From: Streptomyces sp. BK340 | GTDB lineage: Bacteria > Actinomycetota > Actinomycetes > Streptomycetales > Streptomycetaceae | Direction of reading: 5' to 3' | NCBI RefSeq assembly: GCF_007827595.1 | Contig: NZ_VISR01000016.1 | Span: forward strand, 150,952 to 214,951 | Length of the DNA: 64,000 nucleotides | Part shown: positions 5,243 through 14,444 of the stretch, one piece after another | Position numbering within the stretch: the stretch's first letter is position 1 | Layout: every line of letters starts with the position of its first letter | Program-made: the position numbers and the translations under genes | Notes under the pieces: generated by a model | The model's database searches: none | What the model was told of the DNA's origin: nothing | The model's input: only the letters and a program-made list of their open reading frames with translations

Positions 5243-8170
5243 TCAACTCGCGTTCTTGTCCGCTGTCTTGTCGGTCGCCTTGTCCGCTGTCCTGTCAGCC
5301 GTCTTGTCGGTCGTCCTGCCGGCCTTGGACTGTGCGTCCTCGGCCCGCTTCAGCGCATCCTGCAGATCCTTCTGGGCCTTGGCGTACGCGTCCCAGTCCG
5401 GCCCCTCCTTGAGGGCCTGCTGCCCGGCGGCGAAGGCCTTCTGCGCGTCTTCCAGCGCCTGCTGCACCGTCGGGTTGGTGGTGCCGGGCGGATTGGTGGT
5501 GCCGGTATCGGGCGGTGTGGTCGACCCGTTCACTCCGAACACCTTGTTGAGCGCCTCGTCCAGCGTGTCCTCGAAGGCGGTCTTGCCCTCGTAAGTCACC
5601 AACACCTTGCGCAGCAAGGGGTACTTGAGTTCACCACCGCGTACGTAGACGGGCTCCGCGTACAGCAGGCCCCCGTCGAGCGGCACGGTCAGCAGGTTGC
5701 CGTACTCGACCTTCGAGTGGCCTCTGGACAGGAGGCTGATCGTCTCGGCGATGTCCGCCTGGGAGTTGAACTGGCTCTGGACCTGCTTGGGTCCGTCGAC
5801 GGTCGTGCTCGTCGGCAGTTTCAGGACTCTGATCTTGCCGTAGTCGCTGGCCCGCGGATCGGAGTCGACGGACATGAACGCGCTGAGGTTGTCCCGCCCG
5901 TTCGGCGTGAACGTCGTCGTCAGCGAGAACGCCTGCGCCGCCTGGTCCGGCATCTTCATGCTCAGGTAGTACGGCGGCACCGCGCTGCCGGAGTCGTTGG
6001 TCGGGTCGTCCGGGACCTCCCACACCTCGCTGCCGCTGAGGAAGGTCTGCGCGTCCGTCACGTGGTAGCGGGTGAGCAGCTCGCGCTGGACCTTGAACAG
6101 GTCCTGCGGGTAGCGGAGATGGGCCATCAGGTCCGCGGAGATGTCCGCGCGGGGCTTCACCGTGCCGGGGAAGGCCTTCATCCAGGTCTTCAGCACCGGG
6201 TCCTTGGTGTCCCACTGGTAGAGCTTGACCTCGCCGGTGTACGCGTCGACGGTCGCCTTCACCGAGTTGCGGATGTAGTTGACCTGGTTCTGCTGGGCCA
6301 CCACCGCGCGGGAGTTGTTGTTCGCGGTCAGCGAGTCGGCCGTCGTGTCACCGAGGGTCGTACGGGAGGCGTACGGGTATCCGTTCGTGGTCGTGTACGC
6401 GTCCACGATCCACTGGATGCGGTGGTTCACCACGGCCGGGTAGGCGTCGCCGTCGATGGTCAGCCAGGGGGCGACCGCCTCGACGCGGTCCTTGGGTGTG
6501 CGGTTGTACAGGATCCGCGAGCCCTTGCCGATCGCGCCGGAGTAGAGGATCTGCGGCTCGTTGAACGCCACCGCGTACGCGGCCCGGTTGATCGGGTCGT
6601 CGAGGTTGACGCCGCTCTTGCCGGTGTAGCTGGTGGTCTTCTCGCCCTGGTCGTCGGAGTAGTCGATCTCCTTCTGGGGACCGCCGACGATCGAGTACGT
6701 GGTGGTCTTCTCGCCGTAGTAGATCCGCTGCTCGTACGTGCCCAGGTCCCCCTGGGACGGCAGGTTCTTCTCGGTGAAGACCGGGCGGCCCTCGGGGTCG
6801 GCCTCGGTGCCCTTGGCTGCGACCACGCCGAAGCCGTGCGTGTAGCGGAAGTGGTCGTTGATCCAGTTGTTCTTCGGGATGCCGTCCAGGTTCAGCTCGC
6901 GCAGACCGATGACGGTGTCCTGGTCCTTGCCGTCCTTGGCGTACCGGTCGACGTCGAGGTTGGTCGGGAACCCGTAGTAGTTCCGGATCTGCTGCAGCTG
7001 CTGGAACGTCGGCGAGACGACGTTCGGGTCCATGATGCGGATGCTGGCCGTGTCGTCGACCTGGTCGCGCAGCTTGGTCTTGTCCGCGGTGCCGGACTTG
7101 CCCGGGTACTCGGTGACCTTGGCGTCGTCGATGCCGTACGCCTCACGGGTCGCCTTGAGGTTCTTCTGGACGTACGGGGCTTCCTTGGCCTGCTCGTTGG
7201 GCTGGACCTGGAACTTCTGCACGATGGCCGGGTACAGGCCGCCGATCAGGATCGCGGAGAGCACCATCAGGCCGAAGCCGATGACGGGCAGCTGCCAGGT
7301 GCGCCGCCACAGGGTGGCGAAGAACAGCAGTGCGCAGATGACCGCGATGCAGAACAGGATCGTCTTGGCCGGCAGATAGGCGTTGGCGTCGACGTAACGC
7401 AGGCCGGTCCAGTTGCCGGTCGTCTTGAAGTCGCTGGACTTGACGGCGAGGCCGTACCGGTCGAGCCAGTAGGCGACCGCCTTCAGCGCGACGAAGATGC
7501 CGAGGAGCACCGACAGATGCCCGGTCGCGGCGGCGGTGGCGCGCGCGCCCGGGCTGGTGACGCGCAGCCCGCCGTACAGGTAGTGGGTGAGCGCGGCGGC
7601 GATCAGGCAGAGGATCGCGGTGGCGAATCCGAAGCCGAGCAGGAACCGGTACCAGGGCAGATCGAAGGCGTAGAAGGAGACGTCGAGGTGGAACTGCGGG
7701 TCCTTCTGGTGGAAGGGCACGCCGTTGACCCACATCAGCCAGGTGCGCCACTGGCTGGACGCCGAGGCGCCCGCGATCAGGCCGACGAGGGAGGTGACGG
7801 CGAGCAGCATCCACGTCTTGTACGGCGCGATGCCCATCCGGTAGCGGTCCAGGCTCTGCTGTTCCATGGACATGGCACTCAGCGGGGGCCGCAGCCGGTG
7901 CGCGAGCCAGATGTTGAAGCCCACGGCGAGAGCCATCAGCAGACCGAAGACGAAGAACAGCCCGATCTTGGTCGACAGCGTAGTGGTGAACACGGACGAG
8001 TAGTGCACCGACCGGTACCACAGCCAGTCCGTCCAGAAGCCCGCGAACATGGTGAACGCCATGCCGAGGACGGACAGGACGCCCAGTGTCATGAGCAGGG
8101 TCCGGGCGCGCCGGGACGGGCGGCCCGCTCTGATCCGCGGTCCCGTCGGGCCTCCGCCGCGGTCCGGCAT
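5243..8170 (-). CDS. UPF0182 family membrane protein
   Basis: About 975 aa from the ATG at 8170 (MPDRGGGPTG); the frame stays open 32 codons further upstream without a ribosome-binding site or conserved sequence. Seven transmembrane helices lie in roughly the first 330 residues (for example TLGVLSVLGMAFTMFAGFW and TILFCIAVICALLFFATLW). A large extracellular domain of about 550 residues follows (NYYGFPTNLDVDRY, ELNLDGIPKNNWINDHFRYT, RILYNRTPKDRV). The C-terminus ends in a Pro/Thr spacer, an Ala/Gln/Lys coiled coil and a repetitive tail (TDKTADRTADKATDKTADK). The sequence matches the widespread actinobacterial UPF0182 family, whose function is unknown. The PPA1309 gene is divergent from it. Confidence 0.93.
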   Translation of the reverse strand: MPDRGGGPTGPRIRAGRPSRRARTLLMTLGVLSVLGMAFTMFAGFWTDWLWYRSVHYSSVFTTTLSTKIGLFFVFGLLMALAVGFNIWLAHRLRPPLSAMSMEQQSLDRYRMGIAPYKTWMLLAVTSLVGLIAGASASSQWRTWLMWVNGVPFHQKDPQFHLDVSFYAFDLPWYRFLLGFGFATAILCLIAAALTHYLYGGLRVTSPGARATAAATGHLSVLLGIFVALKAVAYWLDRYGLAVKSSDFKTTGNWTGLRYVDANAYLPAKTILFCIAVICALLFFATLWRRTWQLPVIGFGLMVLSAILIGGLYPAIVQKFQVQPNEQAKEAPYVQKNLKATREAYGIDDAKVTEYPGKSGTADKTKLRDQVDDTASIRIMDPNVVSPTFQQLQQIRNYYGFPTNLDVDRYAKDGKDQDTVIGLRELNLDGIPKNNWINDHFRYTHGFGVVAAKGTEADPEGRPVFTEKNLPSQGDLGTYEQRIYYGEKTTTYSIVGGPQKEIDYSDDQGEKTTSYTGKSGVNLDDPINRAAYAVAFNEPQILYSGAIGKGSRILYNRTPKDRVEAVAPWLTIDGDAYPAVVNHRIQWIVDAYTTTNGYPYASRTTLGDTTADSLTANNNSRAVVAQQNQVNYIRNSVKATVDAYTGEVKLYQWDTKDPVLKTWMKAFPGTVKPRADISADLMAHLRYPQDLFKVQRELLTRYHVTDAQTFLSGSEVWEVPDDPTNDSGSAVPPYYLSMKMPDQAAQAFSLTTTFTPNGRDNLSAFMSVDSDPRASDYGKIRVLKLPTSTTVDGPKQVQSQFNSQADIAETISLLSRGHSKVEYGNLLTVPLDGGLLYAEPVYVRGGELKYPLLRKVLVTYEGKTAFEDTLDEALNKVFGVNGSTTPPDTGTTNPPGTTNPTVQQALEDAQKAFAAGQQALKEGPDWDAYAKAQKDLQDALKRAEDAQSKAGRTTDKTADRTADKATDKTADKNAS

Positions 8171-8328
8171 CTGGAAAGCCAAGGTGCGCACCTCGAAGTT
8201 CGCTGTCGATCCGTCAGGCCCTCGTGTTCGCGGGCCCTCCGTGGCCCCCCGTGATCGCGGGCCCACACCTATGCAACTTACTCACGGTTTACTCGGTTCC
8301 CGATTCCGGCCGGTAACGAGGCAGGATT

Positions 8329-8877
8329 GTGACCATGTCCAACACTCCCATGGCAGCGAGCCCGCTCACCCGGGCCGTACTCGAGATCGACGAGTACGCC
8401 TCCGGCCTCGGCTGGGACCAGCCCGCTCGCCTTTTCGCCCTCGTAGACACCGCACGGCTGCGGGCTCAGGAACCCTCGCTCGCCGCCCAGCTCGGCCTGC
8501 AGGACGAGTCCGAGACGACCGGTCTCACCCCGATCGAGCAGGACGAGGTCCCGACGGACAAGCCGCTCGACGAGTTCCTCGGCACCATCGCCTGGCCGGA
8601 CGCGGTGGTCGGCTGCGCGCTGACGGTGGAGCGCCTGATGCTGCCGCCGTCGGCCGAGGCGCAGGTCCCCCAGGGCCTGAGCGAGGCCAAGCTGGCCCAG
8701 TGGGTGGCGGACCACCCCGAGCGCCAGGAGGTCCGCATGACGGTCGCGGTGCTGCGCGACGGCAGCCGCGACTCGGCGCTGCGGCTGCGCGAGAAGGACT
8801 CCGCCACGGAGGTCCTGACGGGCCCGGACCTGGTGCCCGGCCTGGCCGAGGCCCTGTCGACCACCTTCGCGGACTGA
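8329..8877 (+). CDS. PPA1309 family conserved protein
   Basis: A 182-aa soluble acidic protein starting at GTG 8329 (GAGG 7 nt upstream) or at ATG 8335. It begins SNTPMAASPLTRAVLEIDEY and has the conserved GWDQPARLFALVDTARLRAQ, LDEFLGTIAWPDAVVGCALT and ERQEVRMTVAVLRDG segments typical of a protein conserved across Streptomyces and neighbours of UPF0182 in many actinobacteria. There are no membrane segments, signal peptide or known catalytic motif. Function is not known. It is divergently transcribed from UPF0182 and ends at a strong bidirectional terminator. Confidence 0.85.
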   Translation: MTMSNTPMAASPLTRAVLEIDEYASGLGWDQPARLFALVDTARLRAQEPSLAAQLGLQDESETTGLTPIEQDEVPTDKPLDEFLGTIAWPDAVVGCALTVERLMLPPSAEAQVPQGLSEAKLAQWVADHPERQEVRMTVAVLRDGSRDSALRLREKDSATEVLTGPDLVPGLAEALSTTFAD

Positions 8878-8919
8878 CGTCCTCTTCTCGCACTCTTCTC
8901 GCAGATCCTGTACGGCGCT

Positions 8920-8950
8920 GGGGGCGCCCCTTGTCACAAGGGGCGCCCCC
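8920..8950. terminator. Bidirectional terminator between convergent genes
   Basis: GGGGGCGCCCCTTGT and its exact complement form a 15-bp stem with a single-base centre, lying between the PPA1309 gene (plus) and the PDZ protease gene (minus). Confidence 0.85.
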
Positions 8951-8992
8951 AGCCGTGTACCGGAATCCGCTCGCCGCAGCGGGATCCGCTCG

Positions 8993-10090
8993 TCAGCCCT
9001 TGACGGTGCACTTCGGCAGGGCGGCGGTGTCGCCGCTGCGGATGTCCTTCAGGGCGCCGAGCGCGTCGCCGATGGTCTTGACCTTGACCAGGGTGAGCCC
9101 GCCCGGGGTGTCCTTGGCGGCGGCCGCGCAGTTCTCGGCGGGGGTCAGGAAGTACTGGGCACCCTTGCTGCGCGCGCCGACGGTCTTCATCTCGATGCCG
9201 CCGATCGGCCCGACCGTGCCGTTGTCGTCGATCGTCCCGGTGCCCGCGACGAACTTGCCGCCGGTGAGACTGCCCGGGGTGAGCTTGTCGTAGATGCCGA
9301 GCGCGAACATCAGGCCGGCGCTGGGCCCGCCGACGTCGGCGAGCTTGATGTCGATGGTGAACGGGAAGGTGTGGTCGGTCCCGGCGGAGATCCCGACGAT
9401 GGCCCGCTTGACGCCGCTGTCGGCGGAGGTCGCCGTCGTGATCTTCACGTCCTGCGTCCTGGTCGCCGTCTTGTGCTCCTTCTGGGCGGCGGCCTGCTCC
9501 TTGACGGGGACGACGGTGAAGACGACGTTCTGCCCCGGCTTGTGCTTGGTGACGAGCTTGGCGACATCGGACGGCTGCTTCACGGCCGTACCGTCCACGG
9601 CCTTGATCACATCACCGGCGTGCAGCCGGCCCTCGGCCGGGGAGCCCTTGACGACGGTGGAGACGATCACCCAGGACTTCACCGGGACGCCCAGTTCCTT
9701 CAGGGCGGCGACCTTGGCGCTCTCCTGGGACTGGCTGAACTCCTCGGCGTTCTCCTGGGTGGACTGCTCCTCCGTCTTGCCGTCCGGGTACAGCGTGTCG
9801 TGCGGCACGACCTTGGTGTCGTGCGCCAGCCAGCCGTAGACGGCCTCCACCAGGTTCATCCGGAAGTCGGCGCTGGTGACCCGGACGGTGGTCATGTTGA
9901 GATGCCCGTCCGTCGGGTAGGTCTTGTGCCCCTCGATCTCCAGCACCGGCTCGCCCGCGTGCTCCCCGAGCGTGTTCACGGTCGGCCCGGGGGACATCTC
10001 CGAGTACGGCACGGGGATGAGCACTCCCGCGCACAGGAGCGCGATCAGCATCAGGGTGGAGGCGAGCATCGTCGCGGTGCGGCGTGGCAT
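8993..10090 (-). CDS. Membrane-anchored PDZ/Lon-type (S16-like) serine protease
   Basis: A 365-aa protein. The N-terminus is a signal anchor (TMLASTLMLIALLCAGVLIP). A PDZ domain covers about residues 125-190 (VVKGSPAEGRLHAGDVIKAV). The C-terminal domain, about 215-340, carries the Lon-type Ser-Lys dyad: the Ser in DVGGPSAGLMFALGIYD and the Lys in GPIGGIEMKTVGARSKGA. This is the YlbL-like class of secreted Lon-domain proteases found in Gram-positives, expected to act outside the membrane; substrates are unknown. Length and domain order are normal for the family. Downstream of a 57-aa membrane protein gene, same strand. Confidence 0.92.
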   Translation of the reverse strand: MPRRTATMLASTLMLIALLCAGVLIPVPYSEMSPGPTVNTLGEHAGEPVLEIEGHKTYPTDGHLNMTTVRVTSADFRMNLVEAVYGWLAHDTKVVPHDTLYPDGKTEEQSTQENAEEFSQSQESAKVAALKELGVPVKSWVIVSTVVKGSPAEGRLHAGDVIKAVDGTAVKQPSDVAKLVTKHKPGQNVVFTVVPVKEQAAAQKEHKTATRTQDVKITTATSADSGVKRAIVGISAGTDHTFPFTIDIKLADVGGPSAGLMFALGIYDKLTPGSLTGGKFVAGTGTIDDNGTVGPIGGIEMKTVGARSKGAQYFLTPAENCAAAAKDTPGGLTLVKVKTIGDALGALKDIRSGDTAALPKCTVKG

Positions 10091-10140
10091 GCAACGACAG
10101 TACGGGACGCCTCTGTCAGCGCACCGTCAGGGCACCCCCG

Positions 10141-10314
10141 TCAGGCGCCGTGCGCGCCCGAGCGGGGCTTCTCCATGGCCTCGCGGAAGCGTGCGTACCC
10201 GTCCAGTTCGGGCCCGTCGCTGCGGGCCCGTCGAGTGCGGTTGGCCCAGCTTCCCCACAGACCGGCACCGACCGCAGCCACAAGCGGAATCAGCAACCAG
10301 GCAAGCGCCGCCAT
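10141..10314 (-). CDS. Small single-pass membrane protein (57 aa)
   Basis: A short gene starting at ATG 10314 with GGGAGG 6 nt upstream. The product begins MAALAWLLIPLVAAVGAGLW, a single membrane helix, followed by SWANRTRRARSDGPELDGYA and a charged tail ending RSGAHGA. The layout (helix, positive stop-transfer, amphipathic 20-residue tail with RFREAMEK) is that of a bitopic actinobacterial small protein seen next to PDZ/Lon-like protease genes. Function unknown. The stop lies 50 bases upstream of the protease start, so the two could be co-transcribed. Confidence 0.75.
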   Translation of the reverse strand: MAALAWLLIPLVAAVGAGLWGSWANRTRRARSDGPELDGYARFREAMEKPRSGAHGA

Positions 10315-10454
10315 GCCGACCTCCCAACCCCATGAGCGTCCGCGACTGACTGATCAGCAGATTAACCATCCGCACTGACAACGCTCACGCCAGGGGGTCG
10401 GTTACGCAACCGGAGTGGGAGGTGGGCCGAACGTGAACACGGGTGCGGCTGATG

Positions 10455-10916
10455 TCAGCAGGCGCCGACCCACTCCTCGGTCCCGTCGGAGAACTTCTGC
10501 TGCTTCCAGATGGGCACCTCGTGCTTGAGGTCGTCGATCAGCTTGCGGCACGCCTCGAAGGCCTCGGCCCGGTGCGGGCACGACACGCCCACGACGACGG
10601 CGAGGTCCCCGACGTCGAGGTCGCCGACCCGGTGGACGGCGGCCAGCGCGCGCACCGGGTACTCGGCGACGACCTTCTCGGCGATCCGCCGCATCTCGGC
10701 CTCGGCGCTGGGATGGCAGGAGTACCCGAGCGCGTCGACGTCGGCGCCCCCGTCGTGGTTCCGCACGGTCCCCACGAAGAGCGCGACGCCGCCGGCGGCG
10801 TCGTCCCCGACGGCCCGGAACACCTCGTCCACGGACAGCGCGGTCTCGCGGATGCCGATCAGCTTGATGGGATCCTGAGCCGCCTGCTCACCGGGGTGAT
10901 CGTTCGTAGCTGCCAT
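10455..10916 (-). CDS. moaE: Molybdopterin synthase catalytic subunit MoaE
   Basis: A 153-aa MoaE starting at ATG 10916. Recognisable blocks are ALSVDEVFRAVGDDAAGGVA, LFVGTVRNHDGG, YSCHPSAEAEMRRIAE, AAVHRVGDLDVGDLAVVVGV and the active-site strand HEVPIWKQQKFSDGTEEWV with the conserved lysines. MoaE transfers the sulphur carried by MoaD to cyclic pyranopterin monophosphate to make molybdopterin. No moaD or other moa gene is adjacent; the sulphur-transfer enzyme MoeZ lies elsewhere in this window at 43574. The frame extends upstream without conserved sequence. Confidence 0.95.
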   Translation of the reverse strand: MAATNDHPGEQAAQDPIKLIGIRETALSVDEVFRAVGDDAAGGVALFVGTVRNHDGGADVDALGYSCHPSAEAEMRRIAEKVVAEYPVRALAAVHRVGDLDVGDLAVVVGVSCPHRAEAFEACRKLIDDLKHEVPIWKQQKFSDGTEEWVGAC

Positions 10917-11039
10917 GGGTCCATCGTGCCGCATGCCCCCGACGACGAGGAATACGACTTTCACCAGGCACACGCGCGTGCCGCCTTGGAGCCTTCTACA
11001 GGGGCTGCCGGCCCACCGGGGCAGGGCCACGGCCGCTCG

Positions 11040-11133
11040 TCGGCCCACCGAGGCGGGTGCTGGGCGGGCACAGGCCGGGGCTCCAGGGGCGGGAGCCCCC
11101 CTGGCGGAGGTCAAGGGGCAAAGCCCCCACGCC
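11040..11133. repeat. Dispersed Streptomyces GC-rich intergenic repeat
   Basis: The spacer between moaE and the epimerase gene contains CCAGGGGCGGGAGCCCCCCT and GGTCAAGGGGCAAAGCCCCC, two short imperfect hairpins typical of junk-like repeats found between many Streptomyces genes. It sits where the minus-strand epimerase transcript ends and could act as a terminator. Confidence 0.5.
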
Positions 11134-12243
11134 TCACCGCCGCCGGGCCTTCCGAGCCCGCCGGACCACAGCGGCGGCGCCCAGCAGGGCCACCGTCGCA
11201 CCCGCCGCGCCCGCAGCCGTCGCGTCCTTCCGCCCCAGCCGGCGCCCCGCGACCGTATGCCGCCCGGAGACCTCCCCCAGCAGCTCCGCGAGCACTTCCT
11301 CGTTGGTCCACCCCGGCCGCCACCCGGCATCGTGCAGCCGGCTCCCGCTGACCACCCAGGGATACATCGTGTACGCCAGGTCCCCCGCCGGAGAGGGAGT
11401 GAGCCCGATCCGGTGCAGCCGGGCCGCAGCGCCGAGCGCGACGGCCGACGGCAGCTCCATCCGCCGGATCCCGCTCAGCTCCTCCACCTCCTCCTGCTCC
11501 AGCCACCCGTCACAGCCGACCGCCAGTTCCCCGTCGACCTTCTCCAGGACGGCGTACTCCAGAGCGCTGCACAGATCCTCGACGTGACAGAACTGCCACG
11601 CGGGCCGCGACCCGGCGACGACCAGCAGTCGAGGCGACTCGAAGTACCTGGTCAGCGCGGTGTCCGTGCCCCCGACCAGCACGGCGGGCCGGACCACGGT
11701 CACGTTCAGCCCCGGATGCGCCCGCGGCGCGCGCCGCGCCAGCCGCTCGATCTCCAGCAGGTCCCCGACCCCGGTGGCCTCGGCCGTGGCCCGCAGCTCG
11801 GCGTCCTCCGAAAGCGGTAGCTCGTTGTCCGGCAGCGCCCCGTAGACCATCGCGGACGTGCACAGCACCACCCGGTGCACCCCGGCCGCCGCGGCCGCGG
11901 TCAGCACGGTCTGTGTCCCCCGGACGTTGTAGGCGGTGCGGGCGGCCGGGTCGCTCCCGAGGTCCAGGTCGAGCGCGAGGTGCACCACCACGTCCGCGCC
12001 GCGCAGCTTGTCGGCGATCGACGGGTCGCGCACGTCGAGGATGTGCCACTGTGCGGCCTCGCACTCCCCGCGCCGCTCGTCGATGGCGATGACCTGCTTG
12101 ATCTCCTCGGACGCGGCGAGCCGCTCGGTGAGCAGGGCTCCCACCCCGTCGGCGGCACCGGTGACCGCGACGACGGGTCCGCGCACGGCGGGCGGGGTTG
12201 AGGGGTTTCGCGCTGCGCGAACCTGCGGATCTGGGGAACTCAC
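11134..12243 (-). CDS. NAD-dependent epimerase/dehydratase (extended SDR) with C-terminal membrane anchor
   Basis: A 369-aa protein starting at GTG 12243 with GGAG 7 nt upstream; the open frame goes on upstream across the divergent gene but that part is a shadow. The Rossmann motif is VVAVTGAADGVGALLTERLA (TGxxxxxG), followed by the acidic strand VIAIDER, VVVHLALDLDL, and CTSAMVYGALPDNELPLSE. The catalytic YxxxK is not clear: the Tyr of MVYG is present but the expected YxxxK after it is replaced by GDLLEIERLA, so activity is uncertain. The end (GAAGATVALLGAAAVVRRAR) is a short hydrophobic anchor with basic tail. Divergent from the DUF2342 gene. Confidence 0.8.
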   Translation of the reverse strand: MSSPDPQVRAARNPSTPPAVRGPVVAVTGAADGVGALLTERLAASEEIKQVIAIDERRGECEAAQWHILDVRDPSIADKLRGADVVVHLALDLDLGSDPAARTAYNVRGTQTVLTAAAAAGVHRVVLCTSAMVYGALPDNELPLSEDAELRATAEATGVGDLLEIERLARRAPRAHPGLNVTVVRPAVLVGGTDTALTRYFESPRLLVVAGSRPAWQFCHVEDLCSALEYAVLEKVDGELAVGCDGWLEQEEVEELSGIRRMELPSAVALGAAARLHRIGLTPSPAGDLAYTMYPWVVSGSRLHDAGWRPGWTNEEVLAELLGEVSGRHTVAGRRLGRKDATAAGAAGATVALLGAAAVVRRARKARRR

Positions 12244-12435
12244 CTGGCGTCTCCAGAGGTTGTCTTCGGTACGGGCGCGACTGACGCGGCCGTACCAGGT
12301 GCATCCATCCTGCCGCAGGCCTTCTGTGGACGAAGCACCGAGGCCCGATCGGGTCCGGGTGTCTACGCTGGGTGGTGATGTCGGGCAGCCGCGCCGCCGG
12401 AGAATCACCGGCGGCCTTACCAGCCGAGGAACCCC

Positions 12436-13872
12436 GTGAGTGACACCCCATTCGGATTCGGCCTTCCGCCGGAGGAGCCGGAAGACGGCGACGAGGGCAA
12501 GAAGAAGGACCAGCAGAGCGGTGGTGAGCAGGGACCGGGCAACCCGTTCGGTTTCGGGCTGCCGGGAGCCGGAGGCTTTGGCGGCCCCGGCGCCGACAAT
12601 CCGCTCGCAGCGATGTTCGGTTCCCTGAACCCCACCGACCTGGGTGCCGCGTTCCAGCAGCTGGGCCAGATGCTCTCCTACGAGGGCGGCCCGGTGAACT
12701 GGGACATGGCCAAGCAGATCGCCCGCCAGACGGTCTCCCAGGGCACCCCGGACGGCGTCAAGGACGCGAGCGTCGGCGCCGCCGAGCGCACCGCGGTCGA
12801 GGAGGCCGTCCGCCTGGCCGACCTGTGGCTGGACGACGCGACGTCCCTGCCGTCGGGTGCCGCCTCTGCGGTGGCCTGGTCCCGCGCGGAGTGGGTCGAG
12901 GCGACCCTGCCCGCGTGGCAGGAGCTGGTCGACCCGGTCGCCGAGCGGGTCGGCGCGGCCATGGGCGACGTCCTGCCGGAGGAGATGCAGGCCATGGCGG
13001 GCCCGCTGATCGGCATGATGCGCTCGATGGGCGGTGCCATGTTCGGCACGCAGATCGGGCAGGCCGTGGGCGTGCTCGCCGGCGAGGTCGTCGGTTCGAC
13101 CGACATCGGCCTCCCTCTGAGCCCGGCCGGCAAGGCCGCGCTGCTCCCGGCCAACGTGGAGGCCTTCGGCAAGGACCTCGGCGTGCCGCAGGAGGAGGTC
13201 CGGCTCTACCTGGCCCTGCGCGAGGCCGCGCACCAGCGCCTGTTCTCGCACGTGCCGTGGCTGCGCTCGCACCTGTTCGGCGCGGTCGACGGGTACGCGC
13301 GCGGGATCAAGGTCGACACGGCCAAGCTGGAGGACGTGGTCGGCCAGTTCGACCCGCAGAACCCCGAGCAGCTGCAGGACGCTCTCCAGCAGGGCATGTT
13401 CCAGCCGGAGGACACGCCCGAGCAGAAGGCGGCCCTGGCCCGTCTGGAGACGGCTCTGGCGCTCGTCGAGGGCTGGGTGGACGCGGTGGTCCACGCGGCC
13501 GCGAAGCCGCGTCTGGCGTCCGCCGACGCCCTCCGTGAGACCCTGCGCCGGCGCCGGGCCACCGGCGGTCCGGCGGAGCAGACGTTCGCCACGCTGATCG
13601 GCCTGGAGCTGCGCCCGCGCCGGCTGCGCGACGCCTCCCGCCTGTGGGCCTCGCTCACGGACGCGCGCGGGGTCGACGGCCGGGACGCCCTGTGGGCCCA
13701 CCCGGACATGCTGCCGACGGCCTCCGACCTGGACGACCCGGACGGCTTCGTGCACCGCGAGCAGCTGGACTTCTCCGAGCTGGACAAGATGCTCGGCGAG
13801 GCGGCGAGCGGCCACGGCGAGAAGCCGAACCCGAAGAAGGACGACGAGGACAAGGGCGACGGCACCGAGTGA
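12436..13872 (+). CDS. DUF2342/zincin-like family protein (putative hydrolase)
   Basis: A 478-aa protein from GTG 12436 (GAGGA 5 nt upstream). The first 65 residues are Gly/Pro/Phe-rich with repeated NPFGFGLP and PFGFGLPP motifs. The rest is the all-helical DUF2342 domain, with GGPVNWDMAKQIARQTVS, MAGPLIGMMRSMGGAMFGTQ, IGLPLSPAGKAALLPANVEA and LREAAHQRLFSHVPWLRSHL. The family is annotated as zinc-dependent metallopeptidase-like, but the expected HExxH reads REAAH here, so the first metal ligand is absent. The orthologue in mycobacteria is Rv3195. It overlaps the Nudix gene by 4 nt (GTGA). Confidence 0.88.
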   Translation: MSDTPFGFGLPPEEPEDGDEGKKKDQQSGGEQGPGNPFGFGLPGAGGFGGPGADNPLAAMFGSLNPTDLGAAFQQLGQMLSYEGGPVNWDMAKQIARQTVSQGTPDGVKDASVGAAERTAVEEAVRLADLWLDDATSLPSGAASAVAWSRAEWVEATLPAWQELVDPVAERVGAAMGDVLPEEMQAMAGPLIGMMRSMGGAMFGTQIGQAVGVLAGEVVGSTDIGLPLSPAGKAALLPANVEAFGKDLGVPQEEVRLYLALREAAHQRLFSHVPWLRSHLFGAVDGYARGIKVDTAKLEDVVGQFDPQNPEQLQDALQQGMFQPEDTPEQKAALARLETALALVEGWVDAVVHAAAKPRLASADALRETLRRRRATGGPAEQTFATLIGLELRPRRLRDASRLWASLTDARGVDGRDALWAHPDMLPTASDLDDPDGFVHREQLDFSELDKMLGEAASGHGEKPNPKKDDEDKGDGTE

Positions 13873-14390
13873 GCCTGCACGACGACGCGGCCCTCGTCCT
13901 CAAGGGGTACGAGGGCCAGGGAGAACTGCGCCAGGCCTACCTGGACCATCTGGCGACCCATCCGGACGGCATGTGGAAGGCCTGCCACGCGGGCCACATC
14001 ACAGCGAGCGCGCTGGTGATCGACCCCGAGCACGGCCGGGTACTGCTCACGCTGCACCGGAAGCTGCGGATGTGGCTGCAGATGGGCGGCCACTGCGAGC
14101 CGGGTGACGCCTCGCTGGCCGCGGCGGCCCTGCGTGAGGCGACCGAGGAGTCCGGCATCGCGGGACTGACGCTGCTGTCCGGCGGTCCGGTGCGCCTGGA
14201 CCGGCATCCGATCCCGCCGCCGTGCCACTGGCACTTCGACGTGCAGTACGCGGCGCTGGCCCCGGGCGACGCCGAGCACGCGGTCAGCGACGAGTCGCTG
14301 GACGTGCGCTGGTTCGCCTACGGCGAGGTGGCGGACGTGGCGGACGAGTCGGTCGTACGCCTGCTGGACGCGACCCGCGCCAGGCTCTGA
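13869..14390 (+). CDS. Nudix hydrolase
   Basis: A 173-aa protein whose GTG start (13869) overlaps the stop of the DUF2342 gene, indicating translational coupling. The Nudix box reads GHCEPGDASLAAAALREATE followed by ESGI: the REATEESGI end is canonical, while the first half has D in place of E and one extra residue. HITASALVIDPEHGRVLLTL and LDVRWFAYGEV complete the fold. Nudix enzymes cleave nucleoside diphosphates linked to a variable group; the substrate cannot be read from sequence. A strong terminator follows at 14394. Confidence 0.92.
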   Translation: MSLHDDAALVLKGYEGQGELRQAYLDHLATHPDGMWKACHAGHITASALVIDPEHGRVLLTLHRKLRMWLQMGGHCEPGDASLAAAALREATEESGIAGLTLLSGGPVRLDRHPIPPPCHWHFDVQYAALAPGDAEHAVSDESLDVRWFAYGEVADVADESVVRLLDATRARL

Positions 14391-14393
14391 CAG

Positions 14394-14427
14394 GTAAGGG
14401 GCGACCGCCACGGCGGTCGCCCCTTAC
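14394..14427. terminator. Bidirectional terminator between Nudix and AIM24 genes
   Basis: GTAAGGGGCGACCGCC, a 2-base loop and the exact complement form a 16-bp stem between convergent genes. On the plus strand it is followed by GTCTGTTTTCC. Confidence 0.9.
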
Positions 14428-14444
14428 GTCTGTTTTCCGGACGG

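Noticed and set aside
10127..10381. An 84-codon minus-strand frame overlapping the 57-aa membrane protein gene
   Set aside because: The alternative frame starting at ATG 10314 has a proper ribosome-binding site and a clean membrane helix; the 84-codon frame has neither.
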